A stretch of DNA of 64,000 bases from Acidimicrobiaceae bacterium. Lineage in GTDB: Bacteria; Actinomycetota; Acidimicrobiia; Acidimicrobiales; UBA8592. The notes below the pieces were generated by a model, which worked only from the letters and a program-made list of their open reading frames with translations, ran no database searches and had not been told where the DNA came from. Shown piece by piece: positions 1 to 7,166 of this stretch. The DNA lies in the NCBI GenBank assembly GCA_024641655.1, contig JAHECR010000002.1:82191-146190 (forward strand), read 5' to 3'. A program made the position numbers and the translations under genes. The number at the start of each line of letters is the position of its first letter. Position 1 is the stretch's first letter.

Positions 1-2913
1 CTTGCGCTCAGTGTGCGCTGCGGCGGTGCGGAGCACGACGGCGCCGGCCTCGCCCGCTGCATGGAAGATCACGTCGGCGCCTTGGGCGATCATCCAGTCG
101 GTGACCGCGTCGGCGCCCGGCCCGGTCATGAACACGTCCCCGAAGTAGCCGACGAGGTACGTGCTCAGGATCTCGATGTCGGGCCGCTCGTAGCGGGCGC
201 CGGCCTCGAAGCCGGCGCGGAAGGCATCGATGAGGTACGGCGGTCCACCGACGAAACCGATGGTGCCCGACCGGGAGGTGGCGGCCGCGGCGACGCCCGC
301 AAGGAACGAACCTTCCTGACTGGCGAACTCGAACGACACGAGGTTGTCGAACTCGAGCCCAGGATCGTCGGGGATCGCGAACAACTGATTCGGGTTGTCG
401 GCAATGAGCGATTCGACGTCCCCGGAGCGGAGCCCGGCACGAACGACCCCGAGGTCTCCCGAAAGCCCGTTGAGCACCACCAGGTCCGGAGCGGTGTCGA
501 CCACCTGGTTCACCTCGCCGAGGAAGTCCGACATCGGCCGAAGCGGCGGGTCGAAGGTGAGGTCCAACTCCCGTTCGGCCTGAGCCCAACCGTTGGCGAG
601 CTGCTCCTGGATCGATCCGCCGGCGCCCGGGTCGATCCTGGCCACTCGTGGCGGATCGTCACCACCGGCGAACAGCACCAACCACACCCCGACGGCCGCG
701 ACCAGACCGAGCAGGGCGATGAGGCCGGCGGCCCGAACCTTTGCTCGACGGTCGAGCGCCCGTTCGCGAGCGGCGCGCTCGGCATTGGCGCGGTCGTCAT
801 CGTCACGCTTGGCGACCGCCGTGTCGAGGAAGTCCCGCTCCAACTCGGTCAGCGCGATCGTGCTCTGCCGGGCCCACGCCTCCGCATCGTCGAGTCGGGA
901 CCCGGTGAAGAGGTAGTCGGCGCCGCGACCGGCGTCCGCCCATTCTGCGGCGGCTGCCCCCAGTGAAGTCCGACGACGAACGTCGACTTGGGATTCGGCG
1001 ATCCACTCGTGCAGCCGCGGCCACTCCGACAACAGGGCTTCGTGGGCGACCTCGAGGGTCGGCGACCCCGAGACACGGTCGCGGTCGAACGACAGCAGCC
1101 GATAGGTCCCGAATTCCTCCAGCACCCCTGCGAGGGTGGCGACGTCGACGTCGAGGCCGAGCACTTCGGCGGCGCTGACGCGTCGTCGACCCCAGGCGTC
1201 GCCCTCGTCGATGGTCACCAGGCGCAGCAGTACCTGACGAGCGACTCGCTGCTCTTCGCCGTCGAGCGCGGCGAACAGATCCTCGGCGCGGCGGGCGAGC
1301 GCACCGCGCACGCCACCCAGCTGGTTGTGCACGGCCATCGTGACGGTGCCGTCCACCCTCCGATCGAACAGCTCGGTGAGCGTGTACTGGAAGATCGGGA
1401 GCGCGCCCGGTTCGCCGGCGACGTCGCGTAGCAGTGCGACGAGAACCGCCGGCTCGAAATGGCAGCCGGCGCGCCGTAGCGGCTCGACGGCCGCCGCCTC
1501 GAGCTCGTCGGGAGTGAGCGGCACCACGTTCACGATGCCCTCGCCCAACCGGCGCCCGAAGCCAACGTGGTCGATGGCCCGACCGTAGAAGTCGGCCCGC
1601 AACGTGATGAGGACCGTCACCCGCCGGTGCGGGTCGTCGATCGCGGGGATCAACGCGTCAAGAAACGCTCGCCGGACGTCGTCGTCGACCAACGTGAACA
1701 GCTCCTCGAACTGGTCGATGAACACGACGAGGTGGGCGTCCACGGCCGGCAGCAGCCGAAGGGCGGCGCCCAGGAGTCCGTCCTCGCTGCGCAGCCGGTC
1801 CCCGAGTGACTCCGGCGGATCGATGGTCGAGCGCAAGAGCGCGGCCTCGAGCTCGGCGAACGGGCGGGCGCCGGGCACCATCTCCGCGACGAGCAGGGCG
1901 TCGCGGGAAGCCCAGGTGCCCTTGCGGAGAGCCGGGAGAACGCCGGCTCTCACCACACTCGACTTCCCCGATCCGCTCGGCCCGACCAGGGCCACCAAGG
2001 GAGCCTCGCCTTCGATGCGGCGCACGACATCGGCAACGAGCTGATCACGGCCGAAGAAGTCTGCGGCGTCGTCCTCGGTAAAGGGTCGCAGACCCTTGAA
2101 CGGGTTGACCTCCTGGGCACTGACACGGGCCGGACTCTGCAATCGGCCGGGTGCGCGCAGCTGGAGCCGACTGTCGTGCAGCAGGATCTGTTCTTCGAGG
2201 CGCACGAGCTCCGGCGAGGGATCGATGCCGAGCTCCTCGGCGAGCATGCGACGGAAACGTTCGAAGGTCCGCAAGGCCTCCGCCTGGCGGCCGCCGCGGT
2301 ACCTGGCCAACATCAGCTGACCGATGAGCCGCTCGCGAAAGGGATGCTGGTCGACCGCGGCCTCGATCTCGGCCACGAGCCCGCCGGCGGCGCCGAGCTT
2401 CAGCTCGAGGTCGAGGCGGTCCTCGAGCGCGGCGACACGCAGCTCCTCCAGGCGGGTGGCTTCGACGGATGCGAACGGCGCATCGACGCCGTCGAGCGCC
2501 CCACCCTTCCACTCCTGTTCGGCGTCCCGGAAGCCGGCAAGGGCGGCGTCGGGGTCTTCGCGCGCCAGCTGGCCGGCGGCGCGTATCGCCGCCTCGAACC
2601 GCCGGGCATCGATCCGCTGGTCGGGGACTTGCAGCGCGTAGCCGTGGTCGCGGGTGACGAGAACCTCATAGCCCTCGCTCTGCGTCCGCCGGGGCTCCAG
2701 AAGGCTCCGGAGCCGGGAGATGTAGACGTACAGCGCGTTCTCGTGGCCGTCGGGCTCGCCGGGCCAGAGCTCCTCGATGATCCGATCGGTACGAACGACG
2801 CGGTTGACGTGAACGAGCAGGAGCGCGAGCAGGGCCCGCTGTTTTCGCGATCCAACATCGACCGCCACGCCGTTGTCGATGACGCGCAGGGGCCCGAGAA
2901 TCTCGAAGTCCAT
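1..2913 (-). CDS. Membrane-anchored BTAD transcriptional regulator with NTPase and BMP-type sensor domain (3' end outside window)
   Basis: 971 codons are visible and the reading frame runs off the left edge, so the C-terminus is missing. Domains in order: OmpR/SARP-type winged helix (about 1-90), BTAD helical repeats (about 95-240), a STAND/AAA-like NTPase with Walker A GPSGSGKS at 311-318 and Walker B VVFIDQFEE near 397-404, one hydrophobic membrane helix (about 727-749), then a periplasmic-binding-protein fold of the BMP/PnrA type (from about 755; FVGGPPYLIDAFRAGFEAG). The layout suggests a one-component regulator: DNA-binding half inside, ligand-binding half outside the cell. The ATG at 2913 follows AAGGAGG eight bases upstream. 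It is divergent from the secreted HEXXH protein at 3053, with an 11-bp tandem direct repeat between them. The ligand is unknown. Confidence 0.85.
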   Translation of the reverse strand, partial: MDFEILGPLRVIDNGVAVDVGSRKQRALLALLLVHVNRVVRTDRIIEELWPGEPDGHENALYVYISRLRSLLEPRRTQSEGYEVLVTRDHGYALQVPDQRIDARRFEAAIRAAGQLAREDPDAALAGFRDAEQEWKGGALDGVDAPFASVEATRLEELRVAALEDRLDLELKLGAAGGLVAEIEAAVDQHPFRERLIGQLMLARYRGGRQAEALRTFERFRRMLAEELGIDPSPELVRLEEQILLHDSRLQLRAPGRLQSPARVSAQEVNPFKGLRPFTEDDAADFFGRDQLVADVVRRIEGEAPLVALVGPSGSGKSSVVRAGVLPALRKGTWASRDALLVAEMVPGARPFAELEAALLRSTIDPPESLGDRLRSEDGLLGAALRLLPAVDAHLVVFIDQFEELFTLVDDDVRRAFLDALIPAIDDPHRRVTVLITLRADFYGRAIDHVGFGRRLGEGIVNVVPLTPDELEAAAVEPLRRAGCHFEPAVLVALLRDVAGEPGALPIFQYTLTELFDRRVDGTVTMAVHNQLGGVRGALARRAEDLFAALDGEEQRVARQVLLRLVTIDEGDAWGRRRVSAAEVLGLDVDVATLAGVLEEFGTYRLLSFDRDRVSGSPTLEVAHEALLSEWPRLHEWIAESQVDVRRRTSLGAAAAEWADAGRGADYLFTGSRLDDAEAWARQSTIALTELERDFLDTAVAKRDDDDRANAERAARERALDRRAKVRAAGLIALLGLVAAVGVWLVLFAGGDDPPRVARIDPGAGGSIQEQLANGWAQAERELDLTFDPPLRPMSDFLGEVNQVVDTAPDLVVLNGLSGDLGVVRAGLRSGDVESLIADNPNQLFAIPDDPGLEFDNLVSFEFASQEGSFLAGVAAAATSRSGTIGFVGGPPYLIDAFRAGFEAGARYERPDIEILSTYLVGYFGDVFMTGPGADAVTDWMIAQGADVIFHAAGEAGAVVLRTAAAHTERK

Positions 2914-2967
2914 CGTCGGTGGCCCCTCCTTCCGGATCCGTTCCTGCAAGGCACAGCCAACCACACC

Positions 2968-2989
2968 GACCTTGCAGCGACCTTGCAGC
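2968..2989. promoter_or_regulatory. Tandem 11-bp direct repeat in divergent intergenic region
   Basis: GACCTTGCAGC occurs twice back to back (2968-2978 and 2979-2989), and the core CCTTGCA occurs again on the opposite strand at 2945-2951. SARP/BTAD regulators typically bind direct heptamers repeated every 11 bp, exactly this period. The neighbouring gene encodes such a regulator, so this is a plausible autoregulatory or target operator. The repeat is seen; its role is inferred. Confidence 0.55.
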
Positions 2990-3052
2990 GCTCGTGAGCA
3001 GGCGAAAGGTGGCGCCAACTCGCACGTAAGGCCTCGGTCCGACGCTGCGATC

Positions 3053-3643
3053 ATGGAAGCCACCAACCACAAGCCCTCGTTCCGTGCAGCCCTCGGATCC
3101 GCCGTCATCGTTGCCATGATCGCCGCCTTCGCGGCGCTGACCATGGGCGCAGCCCGCACCGCGTCGGCCTCGCCCGTCCGGACCGTGACCGGCGGCGACG
3201 AGACGCAGCGGACCCTCGTCGAAGAGGCGCTTGCAGCCTTCGACGACGCAGGACTCGTCCTTCCGAAGTTGCGAGTGGAGATCCGTGCGCACGACCGAGC
3301 TGCCTGCCATGGGTATCGGGCCTACTCCGAACCCGGCGACCGCGGCGACACGGTCGCGCTGTGCTTCACCGACCGGTTCACGCTGCTGCACGAGCTCGCG
3401 CACAGCTGGGAACGTCACGCGCTCACCGACGAAGTGCGCGCCGCCTTCATGGCACTCACGCCCGGACAAGTCTGGCGCGACCAAGCGGTTCGCTACAACA
3501 GCCAAGGCGTCGAGGACGTCGCCAACACCGTTGCTCGAGTGCTGTCGGCGAGTGGCCCCGACCCCACCCGTGAGGTCGGGGCCGACGACCTCACGGCCTA
3601 CCGGATCCTGGTCGGCTCGCCGAGCCCCAGCGCCCGGCGTTAG
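3053..3643 (+). CDS. Secreted HEXXH-containing putative metallopeptidase-like protein
   Basis: 196 residues. Residues 1-40 look like a signal peptide: charged start, hydrophobic core at 15-33, and an A-S-A region before the likely cleavage near 40. The exported part carries LLHELAHSWERH, with the zinc-binding HELAH at 113-117. No family was recognised with certainty, and a third zinc ligand was not identified. The ATG at 3053 is the only in-frame start placing a signal peptide at the N-terminus; upstream codons read as low-complexity arginine/proline. It shares its upstream region with the BTAD regulator. High-GC3, protein-like codons continue in the same frame beyond the TAG stop, so the protein may have lost a C-terminal part. 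Confidence 0.65.
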   Translation: MEATNHKPSFRAALGSAVIVAMIAAFAALTMGAARTASASPVRTVTGGDETQRTLVEEALAAFDDAGLVLPKLRVEIRAHDRAACHGYRAYSEPGDRGDTVALCFTDRFTLLHELAHSWERHALTDEVRAAFMALTPGQVWRDQAVRYNSQGVEDVANTVARVLSASGPDPTREVGADDLTAYRILVGSPSPSARR

Positions 3644-3805
3644 CCGCGCAGCGACCCGGGGCCCGCGTTCAACCCCGGTCTCGTCGATCTCGACGCACCC
3701 GCCTATGGCAACGGGTTGCCCTACGGGCGGCGCTCGGCCTTCGCTCGGGAATCTCGCTTGGTGCCGCGCGACGTCGCGGGCGTGGATGTCGCTGCGACCG
3801 ACCTC
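3644..3805 (+). other. Gene-free gap with coding-like sequence in frame after the preceding stop
   Basis: Directly after the TAG at 3641-3643 the same frame stays open and reads protein-like (for example FNPGLVDLDAPAYGNGLPYG) with mostly G/C third positions for about 110 bases, then runs into the 3' end of the opposite-strand CoA-transferase. It may be the lost tail of the HEXXH protein or chance. No start codon with a ribosome site was found. Confidence 0.3.
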
Positions 3806-5014
3806 TCAAAGCAGGGCTTCGCTCGCCACAAGCTCGGCGTAGCGATCGGGGCCGATTCCGAGGAGCTCGTGGAGCACTTCCTGCGTGTGCTGCCCCATTA
3901 CAGGGGCGGGGCCGCGCACCTGCGACCCGCCATCGCCGATGCGAAACATCACGCCGGGCACCGGGCCGGGGCCGGTGACGGGGTGCGTGACCCACCGCAG
4001 CCAATCGCGCTCGTGTAGATGGGTGTCACGCGCCAGGCGTTCCGAGTTCATCAAAGGGTAGGCGGCGATGCCGTGCCGCTGACAGGCGTCGGTGACCTGC
4101 CATGGCGAACGCTGTGCCGTCCACGCCGAGACGGCAGCGTCGAGCGCAGCTTCATCGGACTTGCGCTCGGTGAAGGTGTCGAGGTCCGCGACCGCCTCGC
4201 CGGCGTCACGCAGCAGCGTCCGCAACGCGCCCCACCGGTCATCGTCCTCCACGGCGATCGCAACCCAAGCGTCGTCACCCGCGCAACGGTAGAAACCATG
4301 CGGCGCCATGGTCGGTGACTTGTCGACGAGTCGCTCGACGGCTCCTCCCCCTGATCGGGTGACGATGGGTCCGGGCATCGTCGTGAGCAACCCCTCGACC
4401 TGGGCGTACTCCAGGTGACGGCCGCGACCGGTGTGCTCGCGCTCCTCGAGGGCCGCCAAGATCGCCAGCGCCCCGTACATTCCCCCCACCGGATCGCCAT
4501 AGAACGTGTTGATGGGTGTCGGCCCGTCGTCGGGATGGCCGATGACCGAAGCGAGACCGGAGGCGTAGCCCAGGTGATCGCCGTAGGCGACGTAGGCCGA
4601 CTCGGGACCGGTCGCGCCGTAGCCCGACAGCGACAGATAGACGACTCCGGGGTTCACCGAGGCGAGATCGTCGTAGCCGAGCCCGAGCCCGGGGAGGACC
4701 CGGGGCGAGAAGTTCTCGATCGCGACGTCGCTGACGCGGACCAGCTCGAGCACCAGCGCCCGGCCTTCGCGGTGCTTCAGGTTCACAGTGATGGACCGCT
4801 TTCCCCGGTTCGTCGCCGCGTACCAACCGCTGCGCTCGTGGTCCCGAATCCCGTCGGCGAACGCCCCCGACAGGCGCAGCATGTCGAGGCGTTGACTGGT
4901 CTCGATCTTGACGACGTCGGCGCCCATGTCGGTGAGGATCATGCCGCAGTAGGGGCCGGCCCAGGTCCAGCCGAAGTCCAGCACCCGCAGGCCCGCCAGT
5001 GGTCCCGAGCTCAT
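3806..5014 (-). CDS. CaiB/BaiF-type (class III) CoA-transferase, catalytic subunit type
   Basis: 402 residues, normal length for the family, which moves CoA between carboxylic acids through an aspartyl-CoA thioester. The N-terminus (PLAGLRVLDFGWTWAGPYCG, then DMGADVVKIE) is the typical CoA-binding start. The segment TFYGDPVGGMYGALAILAAL keeps the conserved aspartate expected to carry the acyl group. The ATG at 5014 overlaps the stop of the upstream CoA-transferase (ATGA), so the two are translationally coupled and probably form one heteromeric enzyme. The substrate cannot be read from sequence. Confidence 0.9.
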   Translation of the reverse strand: MSSGPLAGLRVLDFGWTWAGPYCGMILTDMGADVVKIETSQRLDMLRLSGAFADGIRDHERSGWYAATNRGKRSITVNLKHREGRALVLELVRVSDVAIENFSPRVLPGLGLGYDDLASVNPGVVYLSLSGYGATGPESAYVAYGDHLGYASGLASVIGHPDDGPTPINTFYGDPVGGMYGALAILAALEEREHTGRGRHLEYAQVEGLLTTMPGPIVTRSGGGAVERLVDKSPTMAPHGFYRCAGDDAWVAIAVEDDDRWGALRTLLRDAGEAVADLDTFTERKSDEAALDAAVSAWTAQRSPWQVTDACQRHGIAAYPLMNSERLARDTHLHERDWLRWVTHPVTGPGPVPGVMFRIGDGGSQVRGPAPVMGQHTQEVLHELLGIGPDRYAELVASEALL

Positions 5015-6135
5015 GGCGTTCCTCCCCACGCAGCGACGACATCGCCGAGCTCCACCGCCATCGAGGGTCGCCAGGAGGCGGGCTCCATGAGCGGAACGCG
5101 CGGAACCGTCGCGTCGACCCCCTCGAAGTCCACGCTGCGCCATACCCCACGGGCCCGCAGCTGCTGCCATGCCAACACGTCGTCGAGCGAGCGGGGTAGG
5201 GCGATGGGAATGTGGCGGCGCTGGCCCTCCTCGAGCAACGCGAGCCGCGCCTGGGGCGCGCTCCATTGCCCCATCAACAACAGGAGGGCGTCGTTGTTCG
5301 CGAGCCGGCTGTCAGGGTCGGCCCCAAGCGCTGCGACCGTCTCGTCGCCGATCCACGCCGTCAGCGCGTCCCACTGGCGGGGGTCGAGCGTCCGGATGTA
5401 CACGTCACCGTCCGCTGCCGGCAACAACATGCCCAGGGAGGTCGACGGCGTGCTGGGATGGCCGGTGATCACCCCGCCCCACACGTAGTTGGGGAAGATC
5501 CCGTGCAACATCGCCGCGAGGACCTCCTGAACGGATACGTCGGCAACGACGGCCGCTCCCGTCGTCCTGGCCCAGCGCCGGCCGGCGACGACCGCGGTTG
5601 CCGCAGCGATCCCCGACAGCGCCTGCGGCTGGAAACCCGGAGGCAACACCGGCACGTACCGCTCGAGATCACGGTACGGGCGCCGCGTGACCTGCCCCAG
5701 ACCCGTCGACGCCCACTCGGTGATGTCGGTCATGCGGAAGTCCTGATTCGGTCCGCTCCGACCGAGGCTGCTGATCACCACCAGGACCTGCGGCGCAGGT
5801 GCGCCGCGCAGCTGGGCAACATCGGCACCGATCCCGAACCGCTCCAGCTCGGCATCGGTGAGGTCGGTGACGATCACGTCCGCAATCGACGCCAGCTCGC
5901 CGATGGTGTCGTGAAGGGTCCCCTCCTGCGAGGTGAGGTCAACAACGCGTCGGCCCCGGTCGTAGTAGACCGCTTCAGCGCGAGGGACCTGTCGGCCGGC
6001 CAGCCGAACCTGAGCCACGTCGGCGCCGAGGGCGGCAAGGGCCAGCCCCGCGCCCGCCACCCCGAGGCGGCGTCCGACCTCGAGGACCCGCACCTGCTCG
6101 AGCGCGGCGGCCATCGTCTCGGGCGTCTCGTCCAC
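5011..6135 (-). CDS. CaiB/BaiF-type CoA-transferase-like protein lacking the catalytic aspartate
   Basis: 374 residues from the chosen GTG. The N-terminal LEQVRVLEVG and the ALGADVAQVRLAGRQVPR stretch match the family. In the region where the partner has GDPVGGMYGALAIL, this protein reads QPQALSGIAAATAVV, so the acyl-carrying aspartate appears replaced by glutamine. It is therefore likely a structural or CoA-binding partner of the gene it overlaps by 4 bp. The GTG at 6135 is preceded by TACGGT and a 7-base spacer, a leaderless arrangement. Alternatives are an ATG at 6162 (longer) or at 6114; neither has a ribosome site. Confidence 0.8.
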   Translation of the reverse strand: MDETPETMAAALEQVRVLEVGRRLGVAGAGLALAALGADVAQVRLAGRQVPRAEAVYYDRGRRVVDLTSQEGTLHDTIGELASIADVIVTDLTDAELERFGIGADVAQLRGAPAPQVLVVISSLGRSGPNQDFRMTDITEWASTGLGQVTRRPYRDLERYVPVLPPGFQPQALSGIAAATAVVAGRRWARTTGAAVVADVSVQEVLAAMLHGIFPNYVWGGVITGHPSTPSTSLGMLLPAADGDVYIRTLDPRQWDALTAWIGDETVAALGADPDSRLANNDALLLLMGQWSAPQARLALLEEGQRRHIPIALPRSLDDVLAWQQLRARGVWRSVDFEGVDATVPRVPLMEPASWRPSMAVELGDVVAAWGGTP

Positions 6136-6142
6136 GGCGCTC

Positions 6143-6148
6143 ACCGTA
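6143..6148 (-). promoter_or_regulatory. Leaderless -10 hexamer TACGGT
   Basis: TACGGT on the minus strand ends 7 bases before the GTG at 6135, matching the TANNNT-N7-start pattern seen repeatedly here. It helps choose the start of the CoA-transferase-like gene. No clear -35 was found. Confidence 0.4.
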
Positions 6149-6250
6149 GTGCACCCGCTCATCTACCCGGCGAGGCCACCGCCCTGCCGAGCCACGCGAG
6201 GATGGTGCACCAGCGCGACTCGGGTGACACCCGCGAACAGGAGGTGGACG

Positions 6251-7033
6251 ATGTGGGGTCGTAGACGTCGGGAGCTGCCCGACCACGACGAGGTCGAGGC
6301 GATCATCGATGCCGGAGTGACCCTCGCCGCTACGTTGTCGACCGCTGAACGGTCCGGGCTCCACGCACTGGTCCTCGAGCTCCTGTCGTCGAAACGGTGG
6401 GAGGCCGTGGGCGCCATCGAGCTCACCGACGAGGTCCTGGTGACGGTGGCGGCCAACGCTGCGCTCCCCATCCTCGAGCTCGGGAGCGGCGTGTATCGCA
6501 ACGTCGCGTCGATTCTCGTGCAGCCGGGCACCCGCTTGTCCCACGGAGTCCGAGCCGGGCCCTCGGTGGGGGTCGTCTCCGACGAGCCGATGCCGGTCGT
6601 CGGGGAAGCAACGCCGAACCAGGGACCCATCTCGGTCTCCTGGGCGCAGGCGCGTGCGGACAGCCTGCACCCGCAGGAGGGTCGCAACGTCGTGATCCAT
6701 GAGCTCGCGCACAAGATCGACATGGCCGACGGCTACACCGACGGCACGCCCCCGCTGTCGGGCACCGCGGCGAAGCGATGGCACGCGCTGCTCGCCGACG
6801 AACTGGAACGCGCCGAGGTACGCGCCTCCGACGCCGCCTTGCGACCCTATGCCTTCACGAACCCCGCGGAGTTCTTCGCGGTCGCCACCGAGACGTTCTT
6901 CTGCACGCCCGCAGTGCTTCGCGACGCGAAGCCCGACCTGTACGAGGCGCTCGGAGCCTTCTACGGCCAGGACCCCGCGGCGCGAGTTCTCCCCGAGTCA
7001 CCGGGCAATTCCCCGTCGACGTCACCACGATGA
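6251..7033 (+). CDS. M90-family zinc metallopeptidase (MtfA-like)
   Basis: 260 residues. VVIHELAHKIDMADG contains the zinc site HELAH at 150-154, and the later NPAEFFAVATETFF (E207, E214) supplies the acidic third ligand typical of the M90/MtfA family. The known E. coli MtfA is a cytosolic peptidase that binds the Mlc repressor; whether this actinobacterial relative does something similar is unknown. No signal peptide or membrane helix is seen. The ATG at 6251 has AGGAGGT six bases upstream. It stands alone, divergent from the CoA-transferase pair and followed by a perfect hairpin. Confidence 0.85.
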   Translation: MWGRRRRELPDHDEVEAIIDAGVTLAATLSTAERSGLHALVLELLSSKRWEAVGAIELTDEVLVTVAANAALPILELGSGVYRNVASILVQPGTRLSHGVRAGPSVGVVSDEPMPVVGEATPNQGPISVSWAQARADSLHPQEGRNVVIHELAHKIDMADGYTDGTPPLSGTAAKRWHALLADELERAEVRASDAALRPYAFTNPAEFFAVATETFFCTPAVLRDAKPDLYEALGAFYGQDPAARVLPESPGNSPSTSPR

Positions 7034-7039
7034 GCGATC

Positions 7040-7063
7040 GGTGCCAGGCGCGTGCCTGGCACC
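7040..7063. terminator. Perfect 10-bp hairpin after the MtfA-like gene
   Basis: GGTGCCAGGC (7040-7049) and GCCTGGCACC (7054-7063) pair perfectly around a GCGT loop, starting 7 bases after the stop at 7033. There is no T-run, so either a factor-dependent terminator or a copy of a dispersed palindrome. Its GGTGYCA arm resembles the larger inverted repeat at 32461-32512. Confidence 0.45.
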
Positions 7064-7166
7064 AGCGACGACTGCCACCGACAATTGCCACCGAGATCTG
7101 GCCAGAGCAAACGCACGGTCTCCTAGCCTGGGACCCGCCGCCCGCCGTCGCCTCCCCCGGAACCCG

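Noticed and set aside
13..966. Long plus-strand open frame opposite the BTAD regulator
   Set aside because: Its codon use and arginine/glycine-rich text are those of a mirror frame; the minus-strand frame carries real domains throughout.
6699..7166. N-terminal extension of PurL reaching back into the MtfA-like gene
   Set aside because: The extra residues are serine/arginine/threonine-rich shadow of the peptidase gene; family-like sequence starts at the ATG at 7167.
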